Counted from the first letter of the stretch, positions 27,578 to 37,421 are shown. The stretch is DNA of 64,000 nt from Uliginosibacterium gangwonense (GCA_005239635.1 SBBQ01000041.1:1-64000), one strand, 5' to 3'. Numbers and translations: made by a program. The notes: generated from the sequence alone by a model not told the origin.

Positions 27578-27823
27578 CTACGTTCGCTTCACTAAACGCA
27601 ACAGCGCAATCAGTACAACCGCCCCCACGGTCGCAACGATAATGCTGCCGAGCGTGCCCCCACCTGCTGATACACCAAGACTACTGAACAGATACCCGCC
27701 AATGACTGCACCAAGAATACCCAACACAATGTCACCAATAATGCCGTAACCACCACTGCTCATCAGCGTTCCAGCAAGCCAACCTGCTACCAAACCAATA
27801 ATTAAGAACCAAATGATGTCCAT
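27578..27823 (-). CDS. GlsB/YeaQ/YmgE family stress-associated membrane protein
   Basis: An 81-residue protein with three membrane segments rich in Gly: MDIIWFLIIGLVAGWLAGTLM, IIGDIVLGILGAVIGGYLFS and IIVATVGAVVLIALLRLVKR. The ATG at 27823 is chosen because GGGGGA precedes it. The family (formerly transglycosylase-associated) is often stress-induced; its molecular role is unclear. It is a single gene with its own terminator downstream. Confidence 0.9.
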   Translation of the reverse strand: MDIIWFLIIGLVAGWLAGTLMSSGGYGIIGDIVLGILGAVIGGYLFSSLGVSAGGGTLGSIIVATVGAVVLIALLRLVKRT

Positions 27824-28044
27824 GACGTCCCCCACTATTCGGATAACACGGTTTTAGTGCGGAGCCACTTGTGTGCATTTTCCCAACGCACATTCCTTAC
27901 TGCACATAGGGCTTTAGCTCAGTGCCACAAATAGGGTCGCACTCTCATCATAGAACTCAATGTGTGAAAGTCTATTCGGTACACCGTGATTAAACACATC
28001 ACAGAGGGTAAAACTGTGATGCACAAAACGGTTAACATAGCGGT

Positions 28045-29196
28045 ATGAATCGCGATGTTTCTCAACTTGGCCAAGTGTTCACGCCGCCTGCCATCGTGGC
28101 GCGTATGCTCGCCTTGCGCCAACGCCATGGCTCGGTATTGGAGCCTTGTGCCGGCAATGGGGCCTTTGCCAATCAAATTCCAAATTGCGTTGCGGTCGAG
28201 GTCGACGCGCGACACGCGCCTGAAAATGCGCAGCGCATGGACTTTTTTGCGTTTGAACCAACGCATACGTTTGACACCATTATTGGCAACCCGCCTTATG
28301 TGCGGTTTCGTGATGTGTCGGCCGCTACACGTGCGCGCTTAGACATGCGTTTGTTTGATGCACGCTCGAACTTGTGTCTGTTTTTTATCGAGCGTTGCGT
28401 GCAATTATTGCAGCCTGGTGGCGAACTCATTTTTATTACACCGCGCGAGATTTTTAAGGCGACCGCTGCGGCACGGCTTAATACCTGGCTTCACGAGCAA
28501 GGTACCTTCACCCACGTGATTGAATTGGGTGACCAACGCGTGTTTGATGGCGCGGTGCCGAACTGCGTAATTTGGCGCTTCGAAAAAGGTAATCACAGTC
28601 ATCGACTGCACGATGGTCGTGTGCAAACTTTAAGCGGGGGTCAGCTTATGTTCACCCGCAGTGCCTACCGTGTGCCTTTGTCGAGCGTGTTCACCGTTAA
28701 GGTGGGCGCGGTAAGCGGGGCGGATGGTGTGTTTGCCAATACCGAACAAGGGAATACGGACTTTGTGTGTTCGCGCACGGCACAAACGGGCGAGCTACGC
28801 CGCATGATCTTTGATGTGCAGCACCCCGTGCTGGAACCGCATCGCGAGCAGCTTATCGCGCGGCGCGTGCGGCGTTTTGATGAGCACAATTGGTGGCAAT
28901 GGGGACGTCGCCATTTTGTGAGTGAAGCGCCTCGTGTGTATGTAAATGCCAAGACACGCAACCCTAAGCCGTTCTTTGTGCACGACTGTATTCACTACGA
29001 TGGCGCGGTGCTGGCGCTGTTTCCGCGCCATGGCGGCAAAGACGTGGCTAAATTGGCAAAGCTACTGAATGCAGTAGACTGGGAAGAGCTCGGCTTTGTG
29101 TGTGATGGCCGTTATTTGTTTGCCCAGCGCAGTTTAGAACAGGCGCTTTTGCCAGATGAGTTTGCGGCTTTTGCGGTCAGCGCCGAAGTTGAATAA
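28045..29196 (+). CDS. Orphan N6-adenine DNA methyltransferase (Eco57I/TaqI-like)
   Basis: A 383-residue gamma-type amino-methyltransferase. The N-terminus SQLGQVFTPPAIVARMLAL and the SAM motif VLEPCAGNGAF (about 31-41) precede the catalytic motif NPPYVRFRDV (NPPY at 82-85), as in adenine-N6 methylases. The C-terminal half (about 200-383) is a probable target-recognition region resembling TaqI-type enzymes. No endonuclease or specificity gene is next to it, so it is an orphan. Codon use resembles its neighbours. It lies upstream of gshA, separated by 147 bases. The recognition site is unknown. Confidence 0.82.
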   Translation: MNRDVSQLGQVFTPPAIVARMLALRQRHGSVLEPCAGNGAFANQIPNCVAVEVDARHAPENAQRMDFFAFEPTHTFDTIIGNPPYVRFRDVSAATRARLDMRLFDARSNLCLFFIERCVQLLQPGGELIFITPREIFKATAAARLNTWLHEQGTFTHVIELGDQRVFDGAVPNCVIWRFEKGNHSHRLHDGRVQTLSGGQLMFTRSAYRVPLSSVFTVKVGAVSGADGVFANTEQGNTDFVCSRTAQTGELRRMIFDVQHPVLEPHREQLIARRVRRFDEHNWWQWGRRHFVSEAPRVYVNAKTRNPKPFFVHDCIHYDGAVLALFPRHGGKDVAKLAKLLNAVDWEELGFVCDGRYLFAQRSLEQALLPDEFAAFAVSAEVE

Positions 29197-29343
29197 GCGG
29201 CCTGCTGTTGCCGATGAGTACACATCGTGCGACGTCAGCGAAACCCGCCCTGTGCGACTCGAGGCTGCGCGTCAATCCAAGGTAAAACGCAATGTGATTG
29301 AGCAGTGTTGCTGCATTAATCCTAATTACGATAGACGGAATGT

Positions 29344-30666
29344 ATGGTTCCCAATCTTAAAACCGCATTAACAGGCCCCTTGCTCGAAATTGAGAAACGC
29401 TTTATCGAGCAAGAGACCACAATTGAACGTTGGTTCCGTAGCAAGTGGAGCGAACACACGCCGCCGTTCTATGCATCGGTCGATTTGCGTAACGCCGGCT
29501 TCAAGCTGGCACCGGTGGACACTAATTTATTTCCCGGCGGCTTTAATAATTTATCTGCTGCGTTTATGCCCTTGTGCGTGCAAGCGGCAATGAGTGCCAT
29601 CGAGAAAATTTGCCCCGATGCGCGCAATCTGTTGCTCATTCCTGAGAACCACACGCGCAACCAGTTTTATTTGCAGAACGTTGCCCGCTTGGTCACCATT
29701 TTGCGTCGCACGGGTTTGAATGTACGCATTGGTAGTTTGTTGCCCGATGTTACTGCGCCGACGCGAATCGACCTTGAAAACGGCAGCTCCATTACGCTCG
29801 AACCTTTGGTGCGCCAAGGCCGCCGTTTGGGTTTAGACGGGTTTGATCCGTGTGCTGTTTTGTTGAACAACGACCTTTCAGCAGGCGTGCCACCCATTCT
29901 TGAAAACCTGCACGAACAAGTGGTGTTGCCACCGCTTCTGGCCGGTTGGCACAACCGTCGCAAGTCATCGCATTTCTCGGCTTATCGTGAAGTGGCGCAA
30001 GAATTTGCACAGGAACTTGGATTGGACCCTTGGCTGATCGATCCCGCATTTGCCACCTGCAGCCAAGTCGATTTTCATGAGCGCACGGGTGAAGAATGTC
30101 TCGTTGCACAGGTCGATAGCGTGCTGTCGCGTATCCGCACCAAATATCAAGAATACGGCGTGAGCGAACGCCCGTTTGTGATCGTCAAAGCAGATGCAGG
30201 CACATACGGCATGGGCATTATGACGGTGCATGACGCTTCTGAAGTGATTGGCCTGAATCGTCGTCAGCGCAACAAAATGGCGGTTGGCAAAGAAGGCATG
30301 CAAGTCACCGACGTGATTATTCAAGAAGGGGTGCACACCGTTGAAACGGTTGATGATGGCGCTGCCGAGCCGGTGGTGTATATGATCGACCGTTATGTAG
30401 TGGGTGGCTTCTATCGCATTAATACCTCGCGCGAGCGCGACGAAAATCTCAATGCGCCCGGCATGACCTTCAAGCAACTGGCCTTCTCAGACCCGTGTTG
30501 TATGCCGGATTGCGCGCAAGGGCCAGACTCTGCACCGAATCGTTTCTTTGCCTATGGCGTCGTGGCGCGTTTGGCTTTGCTAGCGGCTTCGCTCGAAATT
30601 GAGCGCATGGTGCCTAGCGACATTGAACCTGAAAGCATTGCGCTTGAAGCTGCGCTGCGCGGCTAA
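29344..30666 (+). CDS. gshA: Glutamate-cysteine ligase, proteobacterial TIGR02049 type
   Basis: Makes gamma-glutamylcysteine from glutamate and cysteine, the first step of glutathione synthesis, using ATP. The 440-residue protein begins MVPNLKTALTGPLLEIEKRF and shows the blocks SVDLRNAGFKLAPVDTNLFP, IPENHTRN, RRKSSHF, VIVKADAGTYGMGIM and IQEGVHT. This is the non-GCS2 type found in beta- and some gammaproteobacteria. gshB follows after 14 bases. Starts at 29344. Confidence 0.95.
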   Translation: MVPNLKTALTGPLLEIEKRFIEQETTIERWFRSKWSEHTPPFYASVDLRNAGFKLAPVDTNLFPGGFNNLSAAFMPLCVQAAMSAIEKICPDARNLLLIPENHTRNQFYLQNVARLVTILRRTGLNVRIGSLLPDVTAPTRIDLENGSSITLEPLVRQGRRLGLDGFDPCAVLLNNDLSAGVPPILENLHEQVVLPPLLAGWHNRRKSSHFSAYREVAQEFAQELGLDPWLIDPAFATCSQVDFHERTGEECLVAQVDSVLSRIRTKYQEYGVSERPFVIVKADAGTYGMGIMTVHDASEVIGLNRRQRNKMAVGKEGMQVTDVIIQEGVHTVETVDDGAAEPVVYMIDRYVVGGFYRINTSRERDENLNAPGMTFKQLAFSDPCCMPDCAQGPDSAPNRFFAYGVVARLALLAASLEIERMVPSDIEPESIALEAALRG

Positions 30667-30680
30667 ATCGGTCACTTATC

Positions 30681-31670
30681 ATGAAGCTCGCCTTCCTCAT
30701 CGATCCCCTGGTTAGCCTCAAAGCCTACAAAGATTCTAGCGTCGCCATGATGCGTGCGGCGCAAGCGCGTGGACATGAGGTGTGGGTGTTTGAGCGCAAG
30801 CATCTCAGTTGGCAAAGTGAGGGTGTCGGTACGGCGCGCCGATCAGGCGTGCATGCATTGGCAACGCAAATTGAGGTGGGTGCAGACGATCACGAGTGGT
30901 TCTCGCTGCGTACGAGCAAGTTGTGTGACTTGTGCGAATTCGAAGTGGTGTTCATGCGGCAAGACCCGCCGTTTGATGCGGAATATCTCAGCGCAACTTG
31001 GTTGCTGGAACGTGCAGAGCAAGCGGGTGTGCGCGTGGTTAACGCGCCACGTGCGGTGCGCGACCATTCCGAAAAAATCTCGATTACTGAATTCCCCGCG
31101 TTGATACCGGCCACCTTGGTGAGCCGGGATGCAACGCAGCTACAAGCGTTTATCGACACGCATTACGACACTGTGCTCAAGCCGCTTGATGGCATGGGTG
31201 GAAGCCGAATTTTTCGTGTGCGAGCTGATGATCCAAACCGCAATGTCATCATCGAAACGCTTACGCGTGATGGTGCCGAAACGATTATGGCGCAAGGCTA
31301 CTTGCCGGCGATTAGCGAAGGCGACAAACGCATTCTCATCATCAACGGTGAGCCTATGCCCTACAGCTTGGCGCGTATTCCGAAGCCGGGCGAATCTCGC
31401 GGCAATCTTGCCGTAGGTGGGCGTGGCGTGGTGCAAGCGCTCAGTGCATCAGATTGGCAAATTGCCAATCAACTCGGCCCGCTGCTTGCTGCGCGCGGAT
31501 TGTTGATTGTGGGCATTGATGTGATCGGCAATCGACTCACCGAAATCAATGTCACCAGTCCCACCTGCTTTGTTGAGATTAGCCGCGAAAGCGGCGTTGA
31601 TATTGCCGGCAAAGTGCTCGACGCTGTAGAGCGGGACGTTATAAAGCAGGGTGCCGTTGAGCGTGGCTGA
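30681..31670 (+). CDS. gshB: Glutathione synthetase
   Basis: Adds glycine to gamma-glutamylcysteine with ATP; ATP-grasp fold, 329 residues. It begins MKLAFLIDPLVSLKAYKDSSVAMM. Signatures are MRQDPPFDAEYL, TVLKPLDGMGGSRIF (ATP-grasp loop), QGYLPAISEGDKRI and INVTSPTCFVEI. The palindrome ATTGGCAAATTGCCAAT (31453-31469) lies inside the gene, encoding DWQIANQ. The following apbE gene overlaps its end by 20 bases. Confidence 0.97.
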   Translation: MKLAFLIDPLVSLKAYKDSSVAMMRAAQARGHEVWVFERKHLSWQSEGVGTARRSGVHALATQIEVGADDHEWFSLRTSKLCDLCEFEVVFMRQDPPFDAEYLSATWLLERAEQAGVRVVNAPRAVRDHSEKISITEFPALIPATLVSRDATQLQAFIDTHYDTVLKPLDGMGGSRIFRVRADDPNRNVIIETLTRDGAETIMAQGYLPAISEGDKRILIINGEPMPYSLARIPKPGESRGNLAVGGRGVVQALSASDWQIANQLGPLLAARGLLIVGIDVIGNRLTEINVTSPTCFVEISRESGVDIAGKVLDAVERDVIKQGAVERG

Positions 31671-32910
31671 GTTGTTGCGCGTTACAACGCTACGTTGTTC
31701 CCCCTTGCGATACTCGACACATCTGCTGCGATGGGCGTTGTTGTTATGCAGCTTTTTTTGCAGCCTGTGCCTAGTCGCGTGTAATCAACCCGTGGTGCAT
31801 CAGCAAGAAGCTTTTGTATTCGGCACACGTGTCGAAGTCGTGGTGTATGGTGAAAGCGATGCGCGTGCGCGTGCCGCCACCAGCGCTGTGCTGCAAGAAT
31901 TTGATCGCTTACATCACCGCCTGCATGCTTGGCAGCCTAGCGAACTCACCCAGCTCAATGCCGCTTTGGAAAAAGGCGAAACGGCACTCGTATCAGCCGA
32001 GCTCGGCCAATTGCTATTGGGCGCACAAGCCGTGGCTCAAGCAGGCCGCGAGCGTACAGAGGTGGGTGCTGCGGAAGAATTATTCGATCCGGCAATCGGT
32101 GGCCTTATTGCGGCATGGGGTTTTCATGCGGACGAATTTAAGCCCGTGTTGCCTGAGCCAGATCGATTGGCAAAGTGGCTAGCGGCGCATCCGCGTATGC
32201 GCGATTTGCACATTGAACCCGTGGGCGAGCAATACCGTGTGCGCAGCGACAAGCCTGAAGTGCAAATTGATCTGGGTGGCTACGCCAAAGGCTACGCACT
32301 AGATCGAGCCCGTGCGTTATTGAAGGCGCAGGGCGTTACTAATGCGCTTATCAATATCGGTGGCAATGTATTGGCACTGGGCAGTAAAGGCGGGCAGCCG
32401 TGGCGTGTCGGCATTCAACATCCACGCTCAGGCCAGCCATTGGCAGCGCTCGATTTGCGGGACGGTGAAGCGATTGGCACTTCCGGCGACTACCAGCGTT
32501 TTTTTGAAATAGATGGTCGCCGCTATTGTCATTTGCTCGACCCACGCACGGGTCAGCCGGCTACTACGGCACAATCGGTGACGGTGTTGATTTCCCCGCA
32601 CACGACGGGAGACGGCAATGTTGTGACGATCCCGACTCCAATTGGCAAACAGGATCGCATGACTGAACAAAGCGCAGCGCATAATGCAACGCAAAGCGCC
32701 ACCCAAATCGGTGTCGGCACGCTTTCTGATGCCGCCAGCAAGCCTTTGTTTCTGGCGGCCGCACCAAATCTACAAGCCGTAGCCGGCGCGCTCGGGGTCG
32801 ATCAGCTGGTGCGAGTTGATGCGCAAGGTCAGGTGTTTGTTACGCGTGCTATGCAGCAACGAGTGCATTGGAGCGACCCTGCGCAGCGAGTGGATGTTCT
32901 GGCCTGGTAG
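31651..32910 (+). CDS. apbE: FAD:protein FMN transferase, lipoprotein, with an inserted linker
   Basis: Attaches FMN to threonine of target proteins such as NqrB/C or RnfG, outside the inner membrane. The 419-residue protein starts at a GTG inside gshB; the lipobox is SLCLVAC (about residue 48), so it is probably membrane-anchored. Family motifs are FDPAIGGLIAAWGF, IDLGGYAKGYALDRA, NALINIGGNVLALG, AIGTSGDYQRFFEIDGRRYCHLLDPRTGQP and LSDAASKPLFL. Between SVTVLI and LSDAAS there is an insertion of about 40 residues rich in Thr, Gln and Asn, not expected in the core and carrying an ATTGGCAA copy at 32641. Confidence 0.92.
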   Translation: MPLSVAELLRVTTLRCSPLRYSTHLLRWALLLCSFFCSLCLVACNQPVVHQQEAFVFGTRVEVVVYGESDARARAATSAVLQEFDRLHHRLHAWQPSELTQLNAALEKGETALVSAELGQLLLGAQAVAQAGRERTEVGAAEELFDPAIGGLIAAWGFHADEFKPVLPEPDRLAKWLAAHPRMRDLHIEPVGEQYRVRSDKPEVQIDLGGYAKGYALDRARALLKAQGVTNALINIGGNVLALGSKGGQPWRVGIQHPRSGQPLAALDLRDGEAIGTSGDYQRFFEIDGRRYCHLLDPRTGQPATTAQSVTVLISPHTTGDGNVVTIPTPIGKQDRMTEQSAAHNATQSATQIGVGTLSDAASKPLFLAAAPNLQAVAGALGVDQLVRVDAQGQVFVTRAMQQRVHWSDPAQRVDVLAW

Positions 32911-32974
32911 GGTACCAAGCGTGAGCTAGCGGCTGGCGCGTGCCTCACGGGGCCGTGCCATGTACAATGGCCGC

Positions 32975-33361
32975 ATGATCGGAATTTTCCTCATCACGCA
33001 TGGCAGTTACGGCGAGTCGCTGATTCAGTGTGCCTGCCATGTGCTGAACAAGCGCCCGTTGCAGTTGGCTCAGCTTGGCGTTACGCCGGCAGATGACCCG
33101 CTGGATTTGCTGCCCACCGCGCGCAAATGGGTCGACTTGGTCAACGATGGCGAAGGTGTGCTGATCATGACCGACATTTATGGTGCAACACCGTCAAATT
33201 TGGCAATGAAGCTCATCGAACACGGCCGCATTGAACTGGTGGCCGGAGTCAATTTGCCTATGCTAGTGCGCACCCTAACGTATCGCGACAAGGAAAATCT
33301 GCCCGGCCTCATCACCAAGGCGCTGGCAGGGGGTCGCGATGGTGTGATGTCGATCAAATAA
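32975..33361 (+). CDS. PTS EIIA component, mannose/fructose family
   Basis: A 128-residue phosphocarrier, starting MIGIFLITHGSYGES with the phospho-accepting His9 and the family motif ITDIYGATPSNLAMKL (about 69-84). It has no accompanying EIIB or EIIC, so together with HPr and enzyme I it forms the truncated, probably regulatory PTS common in Burkholderiales, thought to sense carbon or nitrogen status and to influence PHA accumulation (inference from relatives). The frame opens at a GTG or ATG 5 codons upstream; the ATG at 32975 matches the family. Confidence 0.9.
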   Translation: MIGIFLITHGSYGESLIQCACHVLNKRPLQLAQLGVTPADDPLDLLPTARKWVDLVNDGEGVLIMTDIYGATPSNLAMKLIEHGRIELVAGVNLPMLVRTLTYRDKENLPGLITKALAGGRDGVMSIK

Positions 33362-33417
33362 TAACGGCGGCACTTCATAGAAGATGCCGTTTTTCCACTC
33401 TGATTCGAGGCAGTCGC

Positions 33418-33687
33418 ATGGCGAAGGCAGAAGTCGAAATCGTTAACAAGCTGGGCCTGCATGCGCGTGCATCCGCCAAGCTCACACAAACCGCAAGCCA
33501 ATACACCTCTGAAGTTTGGCTAGAACGCAATGGCAAGCGCGTTAACGCCAAGAGCATCATGGGCGTCATGATGTTGGCCGCGGGCAAAGGCTCGATGGTG
33601 GTCATCGAAACGATCGGTGCAGACGAAACGGACGCGTTGGCGGCGCTCGTCGCTTTAGTGGCAGACCGCTTCGGAGAATCCGAGTGA
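33418..33687 (+). CDS. ptsH: Phosphocarrier protein HPr
   Basis: An 89-residue protein starting MAKAEVEIVNKLGLHARASAKL. The phosphorylated residue is His15 (LGLHARA), and the regulatory serine is Ser46 (KSIMGVMML). It accepts phosphate from enzyme I and passes it to EIIA. It overlaps ptsI by four bases. Confidence 0.96.
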   Translation: MAKAEVEIVNKLGLHARASAKLTQTASQYTSEVWLERNGKRVNAKSIMGVMMLAAGKGSMVVIETIGADETDALAALVALVADRFGESE

Positions 33688-35420
33688 GTTTTTCGCTCCA
33701 TGGCCTAGCGGTTTCACCCGGCATTGCCATTGGCCGTGCGCAATTGTTATCGCACGCCACGCTCGAGGTTGCCCACTACGTTGTACCGCCTAAGCATATT
33801 GATGCTGAAGTTACGCGTTTTGATGCAGCGCTCAAATCGGTGCGTGATGAGTTGCGCGCATTGCGTGAAGATAGCTCAGCAGAAGGCGCACCCAGCGAGC
33901 TGACCGCGTTTATTGATGTGCACGCGATGATTCTTGACGATCCGATGATCGCGCAAGAGCCGCGCCGGTTGATTCGCGAACGTGGGGCTAATGCCGAGTG
34001 GGCGTTGGTGCAGCAAATGGAGTTGTTGGTCGAACAGTTCGACCAGATTGAAGACGCCTATCTGCGCGAACGCAAAGCCGATGTCACGCAAGTAGTCGAG
34101 CGTGTGGTGAAAGTGTTAACCGGCCAGCGGGTTAAATCGCGTAAATCGCAAGACGATGAAGCGCAGATTTTAATTGCGCATGATCTCTCGCCGGCTGACA
34201 CCATTCAATTCAGAAACCAACACGTCGGTGCCTTTATTACCGATGTGGGCGGCGGCACTTCGCATACTGCGATTGTTGCACGCTCGCTCGCGATTCCTGC
34301 GATTGTGGGTTTGCATCACGCCCGACAAATTTTGTGTGACGACGATATCGTTATCGTTGATGGCACGCGCGGTGTGGTGATCGTTGATCCCGACGAGCGC
34401 GTGCTCGAAGAATATCGTCTGCGTAAGAGCGAGCTCGAACTTGAGCGCAGCAAGCTCAAGCGCCTCAAAACTGCTCGTACCGCCTCGCTCGACCGCGAAG
34501 AAGTGTGGCTGTATGCCAATATTGAACTGACCGACGACGTGCAGCAAGCACGCGATATGGGTGCCGATGGCATTGGCCTTTTCCGTACCGAATTTTTGTT
34601 TATGAATCGCGACGAGCTGCCGACAGAAGATGAGCAGTTCGAAGCGTATCGGTCAGTCGTGCAAGCCATGAAAGGCAAGCCGGTTACCATTCGTACGCTC
34701 GATGTAGGCGCAGATAAAACCTTGCGTGGCGGCAGTCATCGCCAAGACCCCAACCCAGCGCTGGGCTTGCGTGCGATTCGCTACTGTTTGTCCGAGCCGC
34801 AGATGTTCCTCACCCAATTGCGCGCTTTACTGCGTGCATCGCACTACGGTGAAGTGCAAATTCTCATTCCGATGGTGGCGCATCTACACGAGATTGAGCA
34901 GACCCTGTTGCTGCTTGCGCGAGCGCGAGAACAGTTGCGAGAGCGTAAACAAAAATTCCGCGAGCGCGTGGCTGTTGGCAGCATGGTTGAAGTGCCTGCC
35001 GCGGCGCTAGCGCTAGGACAGTTCCTGAAGCACCTCGATTTTTTGTCGATCGGCACCAACGACTTGATTCAGTACACCTTGGCGATTGATCGTGCTGACG
35101 AAGCTGTGGCGTATTTGTACGACCCCCTGCATCCGGCCGTGCTGCGTTTAATTGCGCAGACCATTCAAGCGGGTAAGCGCGCGGGTGTGCCGGTTTCGCT
35201 ATGTGGCGAAATGGCGGGCGAAACCACTTACACGCGTTTGTTATTGGGTATGGGGCTGCGGCATTTGTCTATGCATCCGGCGCAACTGCTCGAAATTAAA
35301 CAAGAAGTGCTGCGTTGTGATATTGAAATGGCCTCACAAAAAGTGCAGCGCATGCTCAAAATGGATGAACCCGAAAAGCTGCGTGACATGTTGGCGCGGC
35401 TCAACGGCGTTTCCATTTAG
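33684..35420 (+). CDS. ptsI: PTS enzyme I (phosphoenolpyruvate-protein phosphotransferase)
   Basis: Uses phosphoenolpyruvate to phosphorylate HPr. It has 578 residues. Active-site His194 is in GGGTSHTAIVARSLAIPAIVG, and the PEP-binding barrel has DGIGLFRTEFLFM, NPALGLRAIRYCL, DFLSIGTNDLIQYTLAIDR and SLCGEMAG. Length and motifs are complete. It is the last gene of EIIA-ptsH-ptsI. A hairpin lies 43 bases downstream. Confidence 0.97.
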   Translation: MSFSLHGLAVSPGIAIGRAQLLSHATLEVAHYVVPPKHIDAEVTRFDAALKSVRDELRALREDSSAEGAPSELTAFIDVHAMILDDPMIAQEPRRLIRERGANAEWALVQQMELLVEQFDQIEDAYLRERKADVTQVVERVVKVLTGQRVKSRKSQDDEAQILIAHDLSPADTIQFRNQHVGAFITDVGGGTSHTAIVARSLAIPAIVGLHHARQILCDDDIVIVDGTRGVVIVDPDERVLEEYRLRKSELELERSKLKRLKTARTASLDREEVWLYANIELTDDVQQARDMGADGIGLFRTEFLFMNRDELPTEDEQFEAYRSVVQAMKGKPVTIRTLDVGADKTLRGGSHRQDPNPALGLRAIRYCLSEPQMFLTQLRALLRASHYGEVQILIPMVAHLHEIEQTLLLLARAREQLRERKQKFRERVAVGSMVEVPAAALALGQFLKHLDFLSIGTNDLIQYTLAIDRADEAVAYLYDPLHPAVLRLIAQTIQAGKRAGVPVSLCGEMAGETTYTRLLLGMGLRHLSMHPAQLLEIKQEVLRCDIEMASQKVQRMLKMDEPEKLRDMLARLNGVSI

Positions 35421-35463
35421 AGGCGGGTGCTTACGCGCTTTTGCCAATCCCTTTGACAATCTT

Positions 35464-35488
35464 GGCAGGTAAAGCTAACTTTACTGCC
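35464..35488. terminator. Possible terminator hairpin after ptsI
   Basis: GGCAGGTAAAG (35464-35474) and CTTTACTGCC (35479-35488) pair with one bulged G and a four-base loop. There is no good T-run, so termination would be weak or Rho-assisted. The remaining 146 bases to metX hold no recognisable riboswitch. Confidence 0.4.
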
Positions 35489-35634
35489 TTGAAGTAACGC
35501 GTAACGCGCCGATTTGCTCTCTGCTTGCGGGCGCGCGATAAATACCGCTAAATCGAGGTCAGCCGGGTCTGGTCCTTGTAACGCAGGAGCGTGGCCCTGA
35601 TCTCACACTGTGCGAGACAGGGCGGGACATATTC

Positions 35635-36789
35635 ATGACAGACACCACACAAGCCTCATTTTCAGTCGCGCCTCAAGGTGTAGGCGTTGTTTCGCCACAG
35701 TGCGCGCGTTTTACCGAGCTTTTGCACTTGCGTAGCGGCGGCGTAATCGCCGACTACGAACTCGTTTATGAAACCTATGGTACGCTCAACGCCGATGCTT
35801 CCAATGCGGTGTTGGTTTGCCATGCGCTATCGGGTTCGCACCATGTGGCCGGCACCTATGCAGATCAACCTAATAACGTGGGTTGGTGGGATAACCTCGT
35901 GGGCCCGGGCCGTCCGCTCGACACCAATCGATTCTTCGTGGTCGGCGTAAACAACCTAGGCGGCTGCCATGGCTCCACCGGCCCTTCGTCAATTAACCCC
36001 GCCACCGGCAAGCCCTGGGGCCCGGATTTTCCGATGGTGGCGGTGGTCGACTGGGTGCATGCTCAAGCCCGCTTGGCCGACATGCTAGGCATTCATCAAT
36101 GGGCAGCGGTTGTTGGTGGCTCGCTGGGTGGGATGCAAGCTCTGCGTTGGAGCATGACTTACCCGGATCGTGTGCGAAATTGTTTTGTGATCGCCGCTGC
36201 GCCTAAATTAACCGCGCAGAACATTGCGTTCAACGATGTCGCGCGACAAGCGATTTTGACCGACCCCGATTTCCACGGCGGCAATTACTACGAGCACGGC
36301 GTGGTACCGCGTCGTGGTTTGCGATTGGCGCGCATGTTGGGTCATCTTACGTATTTGTCAGATGACCAGATGGCCGAAAAATTCGGGCGCGATTTGCGGG
36401 GTGATTCACTCAAGTACAGCTTTGATGTGGAATTCCAAATTGAGTCTTACCTGCATTATCAAGGCGACAAATTTGCCAATTACTTTGATGCCAACACCTA
36501 CTTGCTGATGACGCGCGCTTTGGATTATTTCGATCCAGCACGCGAAGCCGAAGGTGATTTGTCTGCAGCGTTAGCTGTGGCAAAAGCGAATTTCACGATC
36601 ATTTCATTTTCAACTGACTGGCGCTTCTCGCCAGCGCGCTCGCGCGAAATTGTGTACGCCTTGCTGCGCAGCGGCCGCAATGTGAGCTATGCCGAAATTG
36701 ATTATGGCGCAGGGCACGACTCGTTTTTGCTGGATGATCCGCACTATCACGCCGTGATGAGCACCGCGCTAGAAGGAGTAACGGTATGA
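35635..36789 (+). CDS. metX: Homoserine O-acyltransferase
   Basis: Activates homoserine for methionine synthesis, using acetyl- or succinyl-CoA. The 384-residue alpha/beta hydrolase has the nucleophile Ser163 ([14 protein letters not shown]), family motifs [28 protein letters not shown] and the C-terminal His in [12 protein letters not shown]. Many betaproteobacterial MetX enzymes use succinyl-CoA (family knowledge), but this cannot be decided by eye. It is linked with metW, overlapping by four bases. Confidence 0.94.
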   Translation: MTDTTQASFSVAPQGVGVVSPQCARFTELLHLRSGGVIADYELVYETYGTLNADASNAVLVCHALSGSHHVAGTYADQPNNVGWWDNLVGPGRPLDTNRFFVVGVNNLGGCHGSTGPSSINPATGKPWGPDFPMVAVVDWVHAQARLADMLGIHQWAAVVGGSLGGMQALRWSMTYPDRVRNCFVIAAAPKLTAQNIAFNDVARQAILTDPDFHGGNYYEHGVVPRRGLRLARMLGHLTYLSDDQMAEKFGRDLRGDSLKYSFDVEFQIESYLHYQGDKFANYFDANTYLLMTRALDYFDPAREAEGDLSAALAVAKANFTIISFSTDWRFSPARSREIVYALLRSGRNVSYAEIDYGAGHDSFLLDDPHYHAVMSTALEGVTV

Positions 36790-37421
36790 GCGCCGACGTG
36801 AACAATCACAGCCCGAATGATTCCAATCCGCTAGGCCGTCACGACCTCGAAGTGATTGCGAGTTGGATTCGCCCGGGCGAGCGCATACTGGATTTGGGTT
36901 GCGGTGATGGTGCGCTTCTCAAATACCTGCGTGAAGAGAAGGGCGTGCTTGGTTACGGCGTTGAGGTTAACCCAGCCAAAGTGCTGGCCGCTATTGCCAA
37001 TGGCGTGAATGTGATTCAAATCGATTTAGAGCAAGGCCTCGTCGGTTTCGATGACGCACAATTTAACCACGTGGTGATGTCACTCTCGCTGCAAGCCGTG
37101 CAAAACACCGAAAGATTATTGCGCGAAATGCTGCGCGTGGGCCGCGAAGCAGTGGTGAGTTTTCCTAACTTTGGTTATCGCAAACACCGCGAAGCCATTG
37201 CTGTCGGCCGCATGCCAGTTTCAGAGACGCTGCCCTACCAGTGGTACAACACGCCGAATGTGCGTTTCTTTACCATTGCCGATTTTGACGCGCTGTGTGC
37301 AGAACGCGGTATCGAAATTCGTGATCGTCGTGCGTTTGATGAGCAAGGTCGTCCAGTGACCGATGACCTCAATCTCAATGGCAGCATTGCGGTGTATCGC
37401 CTGGCACGTCAGTCTGCATGA
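36786..37421 (+). CDS. metW: Methionine biosynthesis protein MetW
   Basis: A 211-residue class I SAM-methyltransferase-fold protein with [17 protein letters not shown] and [11 protein letters not shown]. MetW occurs with MetX in proteobacteria and is needed for full homoserine acylation there, probably by complexing with MetX. It overlaps both neighbours by four bases (metX and the AmpG-like gene), so the three genes are translationally coupled. Confidence 0.94.
   Translation: MSADVNNHSPNDSNPLGRHDLEVIASWIRPGERILDLGCGDGALLKYLREEKGVLGYGVEVNPAKVLAAIANGVNVIQIDLEQGLVGFDDAQFNHVVMSLSLQAVQNTERLLREMLRVGREAVVSFPNFGYRKHREAIAVGRMPVSETLPYQWYNTPNVRFFTIADFDALCAERGIEIRDRRAFDEQGRPVTDDLNLNGSIAVYRLARQSA

Noticed and set aside
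35489-35634. Riboswitch before metX
   Set aside because: The leader was examined for SAM and SAH consensus elements and none could be matched by eye.
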